NCBI GenBank assembly: GCA_946122785.1
Contig: CAMGYJ010000006.1
Coordinates: 70,495,676 to 70,559,675 of the forward strand
Source: Linum tenue
Lineage: Eukaryota; Streptophyta; Magnoliopsida; Malpighiales; Linaceae
Direction of reading: 5' to 3'
DNA length: 64,000 nucleotides
Position 1 is the stretch's first letter. The number at the start of each line of letters is the position of its first letter. Below the pieces are notes generated by a model. That model did not search any database and was not told the origin of the DNA. It was given only the letters and a program-made list of their open reading frames with translations. Positions 10,772 through 21,738 of this stretch are shown here, piece by piece. The translations under genes were made by a program, and so were the position numbers.

Positions 10772-13700
10772 ATGGGAGCTATGTCTCCTCTCGCTGCTCC
10801 TTGGGTACCAGAGGACGATCTTCTCTTGAAGAATGCCGTCGAGGTGATTTCTTCTTCCTCTTCTTTCACTTCTCGAGTAAGTTTTTTTTCTCGTTGTTGC
10901 CCGTTTGTTTGTGTGTACCTTTTGATTAGGAGGTCTTTTTAGTTCAGAACCAGTGCCATGGGGTTAAATTCACCTGTTCTGTGGAGGAATCTTGAACTCG
11001 TTGCTGAAAAATGGTGTCGCCTTGGTAGGCTGGGTTTGAATTTAGAGTTAAGAGGCTTTTTTTCGTTATGCTGCATGCCTGTTTTTCAAATGCCATTCTC
11101 AAGAGTTAGTTCTGTTTGTTGAATCAGGGTTTTAGTTTCTTACTGGTTAGGTTGGCTTTGAAACTTTGAGTGACACAACTGTAGAAGCATTTTCCTGCCA
11201 GGTTCAGGGCAGGGAAGATGGTGGTGGATGGGAAGGTTGGTGAGGAAAGAGGGAAGGATGGTGCTGTGGGCTTTTCACTTGTCTTGTACTGGTTTAGATA
11301 GAAGATTCTCAATCAGGGGTATCAATATCTGGCATTGTAGGGTTTAATGCAGTTGAACAGCTTAGAAGCACCATGAAAGTTCTACTATCCTAGCTGGTGG
11401 TTTTATTTGGTGTGGAAGGATTACTAGCAACAACCCTGAAAAGTGTATACACCTCCTCAAGTACTGACAATGTAACGATTGTGCTTGGCGACGAAGGAAT
11501 ATATCTTCTCTGGCAATGGACAACTTATCCCATCTCAGCCTAGGAGATAAGCCCTTAAAGTACTTGTGTATATCAATAGAATGTTTAAATCTGGTCAATA
11601 GGCTCCAAGTTCTGTGCTTCATCTCTAGTGTAGGTATCTTTGGGTTCCGTCGTCCCTTATTCGTTTGTCAACCACATTGCTTTTCCATTTGACTGTATTG
11701 CTGAGTGTTGATGGACGGATAGACCCCTTTCGTTCTTGGTACATTTTAATTTAAATGAATACAAAGAATCATGTTTGGTTTTTCTTAAGTTCGTTTCTAG
11801 ATAATTTGAATTTTCATTAAAGAAATCCAAATGATTGGTTTATTTCCTTTGATGGTTGTAGGCAGGTGCTTCCTTGGAGTCACTTGCTAAAGGCGCCGTG
11901 CAGTTTTCGAGAAAATTCACAATTCGTGAACTGCAAGACCGCTGGCATTCTCTCCTATACGATCCAATCGTGTCTGAGAAAGCTGCTTTAAGGATGATTG
12001 AGTTTGAGTGCGCTTCATCAGCTCTTCCATCGAAATTTACCAGGTGTGGGAATTCAAAGGATAACAAATGTATTACTGGAAAAAGGGGAGCTGAAAGTAT
12101 CCGTTCTAGTTACTATGCTTTGCGTAAAAGAATCCGTAATCAGCCATTTGAATCCATTGATCTGGATTTTCTTATGGGCCCCTGTGATAACAATTATGTT
12201 GGAAGTGGAGATGTCCCTTTACATGGACACTGCATGCTAGGAGGTCCAGTTCAAGGTCTTGCACTTCGGGAATCCAACATGGATGTCCTGCGCCATACGT
12301 TGACTGAAATTGAGTTTGGTAATGGTGATCCAGTCTTTCATTCGCACTTTGAGAATACAGTTCAAGGAGATTTTCTAATGCAGCAAGATAATCTTCCTAG
12401 CGAGATGGCAAGTATGATGGGGGAGAATTTGTCTCACTCTGGCAATGGAACAGTAGTGGACGAATTTTGCATGCCAGATAGATTATCCTTGAACGGTGAC
12501 CAGGTACAAGGATGCCCAAATTTTAATGGAGACCAAGGGTTTAGTTCAGAGGCTCTGGAATGTGGGTCACAATTTGAAACTTTGGAGTACTCGTGTCCAC
12601 TTACTGCGATCCCGCATTGGGCTTCTGGTGAAGGCATGACGACGATGCCTGCTGAACCTGCTGACAATGGTTTGAGAGGAAAAGAGCTTCGTGCGGGGGA
12701 TGGGTTTTCTCTTCACATCGATGCTGCTGCTGCTAAAGATGCGGATCAATCAGGATATAATGGTATGGCGCACATGGACTCTGATTTGAGGTTAGAGATA
12801 CCAAGTGAGGAGGAGCTAAAAGATGCTACTATTGGAACAGAGGGTTATCTGGCTGAACTTTCACACTCTCTATTGAACCTTACAAATGACGACGAGCTTC
12901 TATTCATGGATGTCGATGGGAAAGATACAATCATTGATAAGTCTTACTATGATGGCCTCAGTTCCCTGTTGTTGAGTTCACCCAGTCGCGAGGCCAGTCA
13001 AGATCATCTGACTCCGAGTGTTGATCATCCTGAAAATCAGTTGAACACAAGTCCTGTTCAAGTGTTGGATGAAGATATCAGAATGCACCATGGGAGAGAT
13101 TCTGTTTGCACTGATGAGGTCCAGTGCCTTGACACTCCATCAACTTCATACTCTGACTTATCTGAACTCAATTGTGAAGTTGTTTGCTGTGTGCTGAGCA
13201 CAGAAGATCCTGAGGTACCATGCAATGATCATGTTGTCTTTACCAACAATCACTCACGTCGCAAGACAGTTGCAACTGTACCAAAACGACCTCTACAACC
13301 TTCTGGCAAATTGAATTCTTCCATAAAAGCAACGACCAACAATCAACAAAGAAGTAGCAAAGGGGGAAAACCATTGTTGCAGACGGATTTGGGAAATCCA
13401 GGGAAACCTCCCAAGTCTTCTCAGTTAATAAGTTCACAAAAAACGACACCAGAGGTTACCGTTCATCGTTCAGTTGGTCATCCTGGAGTTAGAGTTGAGT
13501 TTGCCAGGAATGATTCCACTGAAAGGGCTGCCGCCAGTGTTCTTGTTAATGATGATTCAACCATTCAAGTAAAGTCATCAAAGGATAGAAATAGTGCAAG
13601 TCACATGCCTGCTCAGATGACGAAAGAAACTTCAGGGACTGCCGTGGCAAGGCATATGAGCCACAGTAACACTGGCTTGTTAATGGAAAGGCCAGCAGCT

Positions 13701-15080
13701 GCCGTTTCTAACGAACATGATACGTCTTGTCGCGTGACAAATGCCGGTGGTGTTAAACAAGAAATAGATCCTTCATCATCAGGGTTTCCGGTTCATCAAG
13801 GTTCAGTTGATGCTGTCGTGCCTGTCAATAATTCTTCCTTGGAACAAGGAGCAAAGAGTACGTCGGATCAAGAAGACGTACTGCTAGAAAGTGAAGATGA
13901 TGTCCCATATTTTTCAGATATTGAAACAATGGTATGCCCGTGGTTTATATCCTTTGTTGATTCTTTTGTTTGTCATCTTGGAATCTCTCTTGATCTTGGT
14001 CTGATTTTCCATTTCAACTTGGTCTGATTTTCCATTTCAACTTGGTCTTTCTGAAACAGATACTTGATATGGACTTAGATCCAGAAGAGCAGGACTTATT
14101 CTCCAACGACCAAGGTAGTGCACATATCTGTTTTCTACCGATTCATCACTTTTCAGTCTTGGTCTTCACTCACTTACTATCAAATTTATTTCAGAAACCC
14201 AACGGGTCACCTTTCTCCCAATCATTAACCGTTTCATCACTTTTCAGTCATGGTCTTCACTCACTTACTATCAAATTGATGTCAGAAACCCAACGGCTCA
14301 CCTTTCTCCCAATCATTAACCGATTCTTAACATGGTGCTTACATCTAATCAACTGGTGCAGTGTTGAGATACCAGCAAGAGGAAACAAAGACAGCAATCT
14401 TGAGGATGGAACAGAGCGCACATGCGTATACGCAAAGAGCCATTGCTTCACATGGAGCTTTTGCTGTTTTATATGGTCGTTATTCAAAGCATTATATCAA
14501 GAAGTCCGAGGTACAAGGAAATGCAACAAACTTTTGATAAACAGATTCTTTGGGTTTGGTTTTCCTTCTAAGCTTTCGCAACTGTGCAGGTTTTGCTGGG
14601 TCGGGGGACAGAAGACACTTCCGTCGACATTGACTTGAGTAGAGAAGGACGCGCGAACAAAATATCCAGACGACAGGTTTGTTTTACTTTCTGGATCATA
14701 TATTCAAACAGTTATGAGATCTCCACTCTTTGGTTCCCCTAATATCGTCCCGAACCCACAACCAACTATGCTAAATGCTTACAGGCGATCATTAGTCTGG
14801 ACGAAAGTGGATGTTTCCATCTGAAGAACGTAGGCAAATTTTCCATCTCAGTCAATGACAAGGAAATAACCCATGGACAGAGTCTAAACCTTACTCCCAG
14901 TTGTCTAATCGAGGTTCGTTCCCTACAAAAATCTTCTTTCCATTGCACTATCTACCAGATGCCTTGAAATCCTTATTTATCAACGAGTTGCAGATAAGAG
15001 GGAAGCCTTTCGTGTTCGAGATAAACCAAAGCTGTGTGAAGAGGCATCTCAACCGCGCAACGACCAAAGAGCTGAAGTGA
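10772..15080 (+). CDS. FHA-domain, microspherule-protein-1-like nuclear protein
   Basis: Seven exons join in frame: 10772-10843, 11862-13931, 14060-14114, 14362-14510, 14590-14676, 14785-14913, 14994-15080, giving 882 aa. The N-terminus (APWVPEDDLLLKNAVE, then FTIRELQDRWHSLLYDP) is the MCRS_N domain of plant microspherule-protein homologues. The middle is long, acidic and low in structure. The C-terminal 120 residues form an FHA phosphothreonine-binding domain with LLGRGTE, KISRRQ and LKNVGKFSISVN in the expected order. Animal MCRS1 works in chromatin complexes such as INO80 and NSL, and the Arabidopsis relative EMB1967 is needed for embryo development. A nuclear, chromatin-linked role is inferred from family. 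The ATG sits in GCCGCCATGG, a good initiation context. Introns 2 and 3 contain small tandem duplications. Confidence 0.9.
14003..14048. repeat. 23-bp tandem duplication at an intron 3' end
   Basis: The word GATTTTCCATTTCAACTTGG occurs at 14003 and again at 14026, a direct repeat of period 23, just before the acceptor of exon 3 (14060). It doubles the pyrimidine-rich sequence ahead of the splice site of the FHA gene. Confidence 0.8.
14144..14325. repeat. 91-bp tandem duplication within an intron
   Basis: Two copies starting at 14144 and 14235 share CATCACTTTTCAGTC, TCACTCACTTACTATCAAAT and CCCAATCATTAACCG in order. The copies lie in intron 3 of the FHA gene and differ at a few positions. Each contains TTTCAG or a similar acceptor-like word, so a decoy splice site is possible. 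Confidence 0.8.
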
Positions 15081-15109
15081 AGCAGGCAGATGGTCCTCGG
15101 CAGGTGGCC

Positions 15110-15540
15110 GGAAACGATTGACCAGTTATCCCTTCTCTCCATCAATTAACTCTCTCCCACAACGATTTCACCTCCCTGTAAGCTTCGGCGACAATGGGGT
15201 TCCACAGCGATCTGTTCGCCGTCAACCTGAGTGGCAACGGCCTCGGGGGACTGCTGCCGGCGTTCCTCTGTTTGATGCCGATGTTGTCGGCTCTGTCTCT
15301 GGAGAACAATAGGTTCACGGCGATGATTCCGGCGACGTATGGGGTATAGGCGTCGGCCGTGGAAATTTCTGGTGGGGAAGATTCCGGCGGCGATAATGGG
15401 GATGAAACCCGGGTCGGGTAATGTGAGCTTGGTGATAATTGCCTGTATAGGTGTCCTGATGATCTCTTCTTTTGCCGCGGTGGGTATCAGAAGTCGGTTG
15501 TGGAGTGTAAGAGATTCTGGCCGGCGAGGATGATTCCATG
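15110..15540 (+). pseudogene. Leucine-rich-repeat protein relic
   Basis: Pieces of an extracellular LRR protein appear in order but in different frames: LHQLTLSHNDFTSL near 15140-15180, then DLFAVNLSGNGLGGLLP and LSALSLENNRFTAMIP at about 15210-15340, then GKIPAAIMGMKPGSGNVSLV near 15375-15440, then DNCLYRCPDDLFFC with GGYQKSVVECKRF up to the stop at about 15540. Stops and frameshifts separate the blocks and no start or signal peptide is present. The C-terminal cysteine pattern is that of plant secreted LRR proteins. It begins within about 40 bases of the FHA gene stop, so it may be part of that gene's 3' UTR. Confidence 0.7.
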
Positions 15541-15653
15541 ATCGAAGGATATACTATACATAGTATTATAAGTAGAATTATACAGAGCTTTTTGTCATTT
15601 TATGTTGGAACTTGGAACTTGGAACTTGGATGAATGAGGAGTATAGGCTATTT

Positions 15654-15670
15654 ACATTTTCGTATTTGTC
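15654..15670. repeat. LINE target-site duplication, left copy
   Basis: ACATTTTCGTATTTGTC is repeated exactly at 17205-17221, bracketing the minus-strand LINE. The poly(T) run starts at the very next base, 15671. Confidence 0.9.
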
Positions 15671-17204
15671 TTTTTTTTTTTTGGTACATCTGAAATTAAT
15701 GACAAACAGAACTAAAAGGAGAAAACAGTACGGTACAACTCAATGCCTTAAATAGATCTTCCCAGTGCTATCACCAATCACCAATGGAGCAATGTTCGTT
15801 GGAGGGAATGGCAATAGTATTTCCCCCATCTCGTAACCATGACCAGCTGTTGCTAGTGCATCTGCAACTTGATTTGCCTCCCGGAACGTGTGCTGCAAAA
15901 TACACTCCCAGTTTCGATGGATGAGAGAGTAACAGTCTTGAAGAATGACACCTAGTGGGTGATGTGCGAAATCTGTAGTTTGGAGAAGTCGGACTGCCAT
16001 TTGAGAGTCTGAAGCCACCTCGACCTTCCGATACCCCAAAACCCATACTAATGTCAACCCATCTCTCAACGCCCGTAGCTCTGCTTCAAGAACTGAACAT
16101 TGACCAACCTTATTGGAGAACCCGACAATCCACGTCCCTGCTGAGTCTCGGAGAACGCCGCCAATTGCCGAGGATGGTGGTTCGGATATTTTGCTCCCAT
16201 CAACATTGAGCTTCACCCAATCGACTCTTGGCTTCCGCCAAAAAACTTCCTGAGATGGATGGTGAGTGGGGCTAACACGCACACTAGACATGTATATCTC
16301 GAGAGCAAATCTATGAGTGATTTGCCAGAAGTATGGTTTAGTCCACCTCTCCCCTCTATGAACATATGCATTACGTTCCTTCCAAATAAGCCAAATAGTT
16401 GCTAGCACCCAACACCGTAGAGGAAGAGACTGAATGACAATATCGCCATCTCGAATCAATAACTGGGATAACCATAACTGTATATCTTGCTCCCAGAAAC
16501 TTGAGAGTGACGGCGGAATAATAGTAGCCCATCGAACTTAAGCAAAATGGCAGTCTCTCACAGCATGTAGTGCCGACTCGGTTGCTTGCGAGCATCGAGG
16601 ACAATTGGGCTGCACAGGTATATGCCTATAATGTAATAGACCCATAGTCTTAATACTATCATGGTACAACAACCAGATGAAGAAAGAGATGCGTCGAGGA
16701 CCGGGTAGACGCCAAATCCATGTCCAACAGGTGGAAGGTGGGGATGAAAGTTGTCGTCTAGTATTGAACAACCACCAGTAGGCTGATTTAGGAGTATATA
16801 TGCCACTGCTTGTTTGTCCCCAAATAATTTTATCTTGAGGATGCGATGCAAGTGGGAGGGGAACTTGAGAGATAATAGACTTGATATTAGCAGGGAGATA
16901 GAGAGACACCTTGTTCAAGTCCCAAACTGAGGGAGCAGTAATGAAATCAGCCACCAACATGGAGTCATGTGGTATCTCCAAATTCTCTGAAAGTTGGCTT
17001 CTCAATGGCCCTGCAGGTGTCCAATTATCATCCCAAAAATTAATAAATTGTCCATTACCCACCCTCCATCGAAAGCCCGACTGTAGAAAATGGTAAGCTC
17101 GACAAATGCCCCTCCATAAAGGAGATGCAGTAGTGGTTGAAGGAGTTGATCTAAGAGGTCCATACTTGAACCCATAACTTGAACCCATGGCTCTCTTTAG
17201 GAAA
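15671..17204 (-). mobile_element. 5'-truncated LINE retrotransposon
   Basis: A 1534-bp minus-strand insertion begins with 12 T residues (the poly(A) tail, 15671-15682) and is flanked by a perfect 17-bp target duplication (15654-15670 and 17205-17221). It carries the 3' third of a plant L1-type ORF2: a zf-RVT region (CPRC and H...C, about 16540-16850) and an RNase H domain (about 16220-15770, motifs KLNVDGS, EAELRALRDGL, VASDSQ). The reverse transcriptase core was not copied. The frame is continuous apart from one TAA at 16538-16540 and ends at 15740-15742. The exact duplication and the single stop suggest a fairly recent insertion. Confidence 0.92.
15740..17204 (-). pseudogene. LINE ORF2 C-terminal part (zf-RVT plus RNase H)
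   Basis: Read on the minus strand this is one frame with an in-frame TAA at 16538-16540. It first shows the connection region after reverse transcriptase (WRVGNGQFINFWDDNW), then the zinc-binding zf-RVT segment, then RNase H with the acidic residues at NVDGS, EAELRA and ASDSQ and a final REANQVADALA. No start codon or upstream endonuclease/RT is present, so the protein cannot be made as a working unit. Confidence 0.85.
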
Positions 17205-17221
17205 ACATTTTCGTATTTGTC

Positions 17222-17759
17222 AATTCTAATGGATTCCAATTTTGGTCGAGCCGATCCAACTTAACCAAGCCCAATCTGTTTTATATCTGGCCCATGTTCG
17301 TGGGTCATCAATCGCAGGCCCAAATATTCTCGTTGGGCCAAGTCTTGGAACATTAGCCGCATAAACATTTCAAACTGGGCCGGCCCACTGCACATTTTGT
17401 TTTTTCTAGCATGGTTTGGTGTGTTATGATGGGGATAATGGATATGCCCCCTTCTTTGGTTCATCAGTGATTTGTTATAGCATAAAAGCATCCTTGTTTT
17501 CTTTTCCCCAAAATTAATTTTATATGATTGAAAATATATAAAGTTGGGTGCAATATCTATGCACCAAATGACACTAATTTTAATGCATGTAACGATAGTG
17601 TCTTACACGTATTGTATGGGCAATCCAATTTGTAATTTGAGGAACTATTCTAAACTCAACACAACGCTTGATAAAAAATTCGACTATTGACAATCGCGGA
17701 GAAAAGTACTGTCTATCGCATCAGACATAATTTTTCCTACTAAAGCTGTCGAACTATGC
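17222..17759. other. Intergenic DNA, nothing recognised
   Basis: Between the LINE and the next hAT-like element I see no gene, RNA or clear repeat. The first part is mildly GC-rich with GGGCC words, and the remainder is AT-rich. Confidence 0.5.
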
Positions 17760-17767
17760 CGTCCAAG

Positions 17768-18107
17768 TAGGGGTGTTAGTTCGGGTCGGGTTCGGTTACC
17801 CAAACCAAAACCCGAAACCGAAAATCACTAAAACCGAACCCAAACCCGATAAGGACTTGCGGGTTCCGGTTACCCGAAACCCAAAAATTCCTTATCGGGT
17901 TCGGTTAAAGTAAAACCGAAACTCGAAAACCCGAACGCCTAAAAATACGGGCTGAGTTCTATTCATTAGAGGTTTTTAGCCGGAACCCAAAAAATCGATA
18001 AGCAAAACTGAACCCGAAACCCAAAACGAACCCAAAAACCAAAAAATGTATATAATCGGGTCGGTTTCGGGTAAACCCGAAAAACCGAACCCGAATTGAC
18101 ACCCCTG
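17768..18107. mobile_element. hAT-like MITE rich in CCGAACCC words
   Basis: The left end is TAGGGGTGTTAGTTCGGG. The right end, reversed, is CAGGGGTGTCAATTCGGG, giving inverted repeats of about 18 bp with three differences. The 8-bp flanks are CGTCCAAG (17760-17767) and CTTCCAAG (18108-18115), one mismatch apart. The 340-bp interior is built from alternating CCGAACCC and GGGTTCGG words that could fold on themselves. There is no coding capacity. The termini match those of the element at 2036, which supports one hAT-related family. Confidence 0.7.
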
Positions 18108-18115
18108 CTTCCAAG

Positions 18116-18478
18116 TCACCTCTTCGTTTAGAACGAACTCATATTCTCATTCTTGTATCAATATTGCAAATGTGACTCTCTCTCTATTTCAAAACAGACC
18201 AAAGATAAATTCACAGGATATATGGAGACAAATACCATGCATTCAAATAACTCGAACCAAAAACAACCAGAAACAAGTTACAGAAAACGTCAAAGAGGGA
18301 ATAAATAGGGTGGAGTAGTAGAAAGGGAATCTGATATGGCACCCATACCATACCTTATCCAACGAATCCGATGTTCATCAAATTATTATTCTTACCGGTT
18401 TTCAATGGATACCTTGTTTTTCTTTTGTCCTTCTAAAATTTAACATCATGATATTTCTCCTACCTCTTAAATATTACT

Positions 18479-18510
<32 letters not shown>

Positions 18511-19775
18511 TCCTGTTCACGTACATTATCTATCATGATGTATTCTTTATCACTATCAGTTTTGTCTACATCCACGAGATTTTCAATTTTTCCAACATTA
18601 CAAGAAAAAAATTATCAATTATCTCTTGTTTGCCCATTTTAAGTGTTATAAAGAGATATGCCATGGTGATCCTAGCGAATGCTTTTACAGACTTAGTTAA
18701 GGAAATATGTCAATATGTATAGCTTATACTGATATGTTCTTGAACGTCTATGTTTGCTACTACGATTCTAATATTTGATTCCCCACTCTAACAACGAAGC
18801 CACAATGTGAGTGACCGACACATGATGTTAGACGAGCACTTGAGAAAAATAAAATAATAAATAAATAAATATGATTAATCAAGCACACAATTTTATTATT
18901 TTTACAGTGAGACGCAATGAATTTTTTATATTATGAAAGATTTGTGAAATGTCGCTTATTTTGCAACTCGAATTTCTTCAATATATACAACCAGACAATC
19001 ATTAATAAATTGGTCACTAATTAGATTTAAAGAGTGTTATTGAATAACTCCATAGTCTATTTCACAGCTCGTAGTTACAACTTACACCAAATACTTCAAT
19101 AAAATTTTTAGACATCGAGTGTTTCAGAGATCATGATTTCAAATTTTGTAACGAAATAAATTTTCACCAAAATTGTGAAAAAAAGTATGTCGCTTGACAC
19201 ACCTCCCTTCACCTAGGTCCACCAATGACTAACTTACATTGTGGTCAAGCATGTGATGAAAAATGTGTTGATCCTAACTACAAAGGTTATTTATCTATGC
19301 ATCCTCCATCCCCAAGGAGTACAAACATATATAATTGATTAATTATCGCGAGATTAAGTACGATAGGTTTTAAGAATTGGACAAGTGGGGAGACTGGTCA
19401 AGGTCAATTACTCTTGGCATGGGCTTCTGCACATGATGGTTATTAGTATTTTACGGCAACGGCCATCTTTTTGCATTTTCCCAAAAAGGGAACAAATCTA
19501 GCAGTTCGAGATTTTATGGGTTTGAATAAGTGATCAGATACTTGATTATTACTGCATGTGGTAAGAGGGATGTTTCCTCTTCTAGACACTCCACGATCGG
19601 ATTGCTCATAATTCTTTTGATGGTTTACTTAGACCTTCTAATTTTAGTTTGGTATACATTTCCCCTCAATATCACCTCATGCTCATGCACATATATTAAG
19701 TCAACAAGGAAACCATCTCCTTGGCGATAGCTAAAAAGTGAATGATGCGGATGAGTAACTGCAAAACCAAAACCA
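18116..19775. other. AT-rich intergenic DNA with microsatellite
   Basis: No gene is supported. An (ATTT)n microsatellite of about 8 units lies at 18478-18512 and a shorter AATAA run near 18848-18870. The rest is AT-rich sequence without clear structure. Confidence 0.5.
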
Positions 19776-20075
19776 ACAATAGTAGTAGTGAGCTTTATGT
19801 ACCAATTTTCTTTTTACGCTTGTCGCAACCTATAAAGAGATTTTTGAAGATCACACACCTGGTTGTTCCCTGAATGAGCAAATTAGACCTCCTATGTTAA
19901 ATCACCATGAAGAAAAGTTTTGTTGACGTCCAATTGACGGATAAGCCAACCAGTCTGAGCTGCAAGAGCGATGGCACAATGAATAGTCACCAATTCAACT
20001 ACTGGAACAAAGATGACATGAAAATCCACACCGTTTATTTGATTAAAGCCCTCTCTTGAAAACTTTCTCCCAATT
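19776..20075 (-). pseudogene. Copia reverse-transcriptase fragment
   Basis: On the minus strand the sequence reads as a decayed Copia RT: the VDFHVIFVPVVELVTIH block corresponds to the usual [17 protein letters not shown], followed by LAAQTGWLIRQLDVNKTFLHGDL (usual QLDVKxAFLNGDL). After two stops come VCDLQKSLYRLRQA and NWYIKL, the usual LRKSLYGLKQAPRxWY segment. Stops at about 19900 and 19815 kill it. No LTR, integrase or gag is seen nearby. Confidence 0.75.
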
Positions 20076-20336
20076 CAATTTCATGTAGTGAAGCCATATG
20101 CTTGACTTAAGACTGTTCAAGCACTATATTACCTTCAGGCATGTAATTAGGAATTAAGTTAAGAGTGGGTTTGACTTTGTGAAAAGAATCATAAGAAGAT
20201 TGTGTTTCAATTTTATACAATGACCCACCACTTGTTTTCACATAAAGAAAACTTCTAAAAAATATTAAAAACCATTACTAATCTATCATATGAAAATATT
20301 AAAAACCCTAGCATTCCAAACTGCTCACCGTGTCCC

Positions 20337-21730
20337 CAGTGGCGGAGCCAGAGGCGTTTGGCTCCGTCACGAGACACAGGTAAGTTTTGGTAAAACGATT
20401 ATAAATCCCTTTGTATGCATATGGAAAGGATTAAACTCACCGATTTAAAGCGACATAGATATATTTTGCCACTACACTAAAGCTCACTTATTGTCATTTG
20501 ATTGTCATAACTTAATTTAGTACACTATAAGTGAAATCGCTAATCGAAATAATTTATATTATGAAAAAAGGACACTTGTTTACACCTAAAAATAATTTGG
20601 CTTTAAATACAAGTGGCGCGGCAAGATTAACGACGCCGCAAGCTCAGTAATATTGTGGTATGGAGCTGTGAATTTTAGCAATGTCGCGAGCTAAACAACA
20701 TCACGGGGGTCGGCAGTGCTGCGAAGTCAGTGGGGTTCAACAACGTCGCGGATCCAATGACTTCGTGAGCAAGTTTGACAACGTCGTGGAGTTCAGCGAG
20801 GCTGCAAGCTCAACGACGTCGCGAGGTCAACGACGCTGTGGTGGGTGACAACGCCGCGGGGCTCAACGATGTCGCAGTTGCAATGAGATTATGATGTAGA
20901 TGGAGTCGCGACATTGTTTATTCAATACAGTGGCGAGCAGGTCAAGTCTTGCGGCGTTGCGAGTCTAAATTCAACAAGACCGTGAGCAACACCTTGAGAT
21001 AAACAATTTTTACGACGTTACAAGTTCAAAGATGCCGAGAGGTTGGCAATGTCGCAAGTTCGATGAGGTCGTGGGGTAAATAACGAAGTTGTTTTAATAA
21101 AGCTAACAGTAGTGACCCTGTTGGAGTCTCACGTGAGATTCACGCAAGGAGGAGCGGGATCGAAATCGAGACGGTTGAGTAATGTGTGGGAGATTTCTTG
21201 GACAACTCGACAGTTGCGAAGACAGTTTCACAGAGGAGTTTTCGTGAAGGCTACACAGATGATTTCAAATAAAAGCATTGGAGCAAGAAGAGAGAAGGAC
21301 AATCAAATCAACACAGAAAACAACTCTGTCAAATTTACTTTTTTCTCTGTAACTCCTTCGCGAAGCTCTCCTTCCAGGAAGGATCTCCATAGTCGTAGCA
21401 GTAGTCGTAGTCGCGGAGCTCTCCACGAGAATCTCCATAAGAGTAGTTTTAACGTAGATTCCCCCAAAAACTCAAACACCCTCGTTCGAACATTGTTCGG
21501 AGAGGTGAGAACCGTAGTAACGGTCGTCTTGGTTAAGAAGTCAGTGACGAATCGATCAAATCAACACCACCCGAAATAATTTGAGACACCCGGCGGTGGA
21601 TACTTGACGGTTCCGCAAAAATTTCCATCATGAAACAATCAAATCAATATCGTACGTCGTTTGACATGCCGACAATGATATTTGATTTCGCGTGAAACAA
21701 CACCCCTAATTTTACTTGACTCCGCCACTG
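20337..21730. mobile_element. hAT-like element with CAGTGGCGGAG ends
   Basis: The left end CAGTGGCGGAGCCAG and the reversed right end CAGTGGCGGAGTCAAG form an inverted repeat. The 8-bp flanks are CGTGTCCC (20329-20336) and AGTGTCCC (21731-21738), one mismatch apart, as expected for hAT. The 1.4-kb interior has an odd GC-rich section (20610-21090) of degenerate repeats and an open stretch at 21112-21579 that matches no transposase I know. It is non-autonomous and may carry captured sequence. Confidence 0.6.
20610..21090. repeat. Degenerate GACGTCGCGAG-type repeat tract
   Basis: Words such as ACGACGCCGC, AATGTCGCGAG, AACGTCGCG and GACGTCGCGAGGTCAACGAC recur at irregular spacings of roughly 20-35 bases. 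The tract is much more CG-dinucleotide-rich than its AT-rich surroundings. It lies inside the hAT-like element and has no coding frame. Confidence 0.6.
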
Positions 21731-21738
21731 AGTGTCCC

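Noticed and set aside
14042..14638. 198-codon open frame across FHA exons 3-5
   Set aside because: It reads through introns in a frame different from the FHA domain. The spliced model restores the conserved FHA residues.
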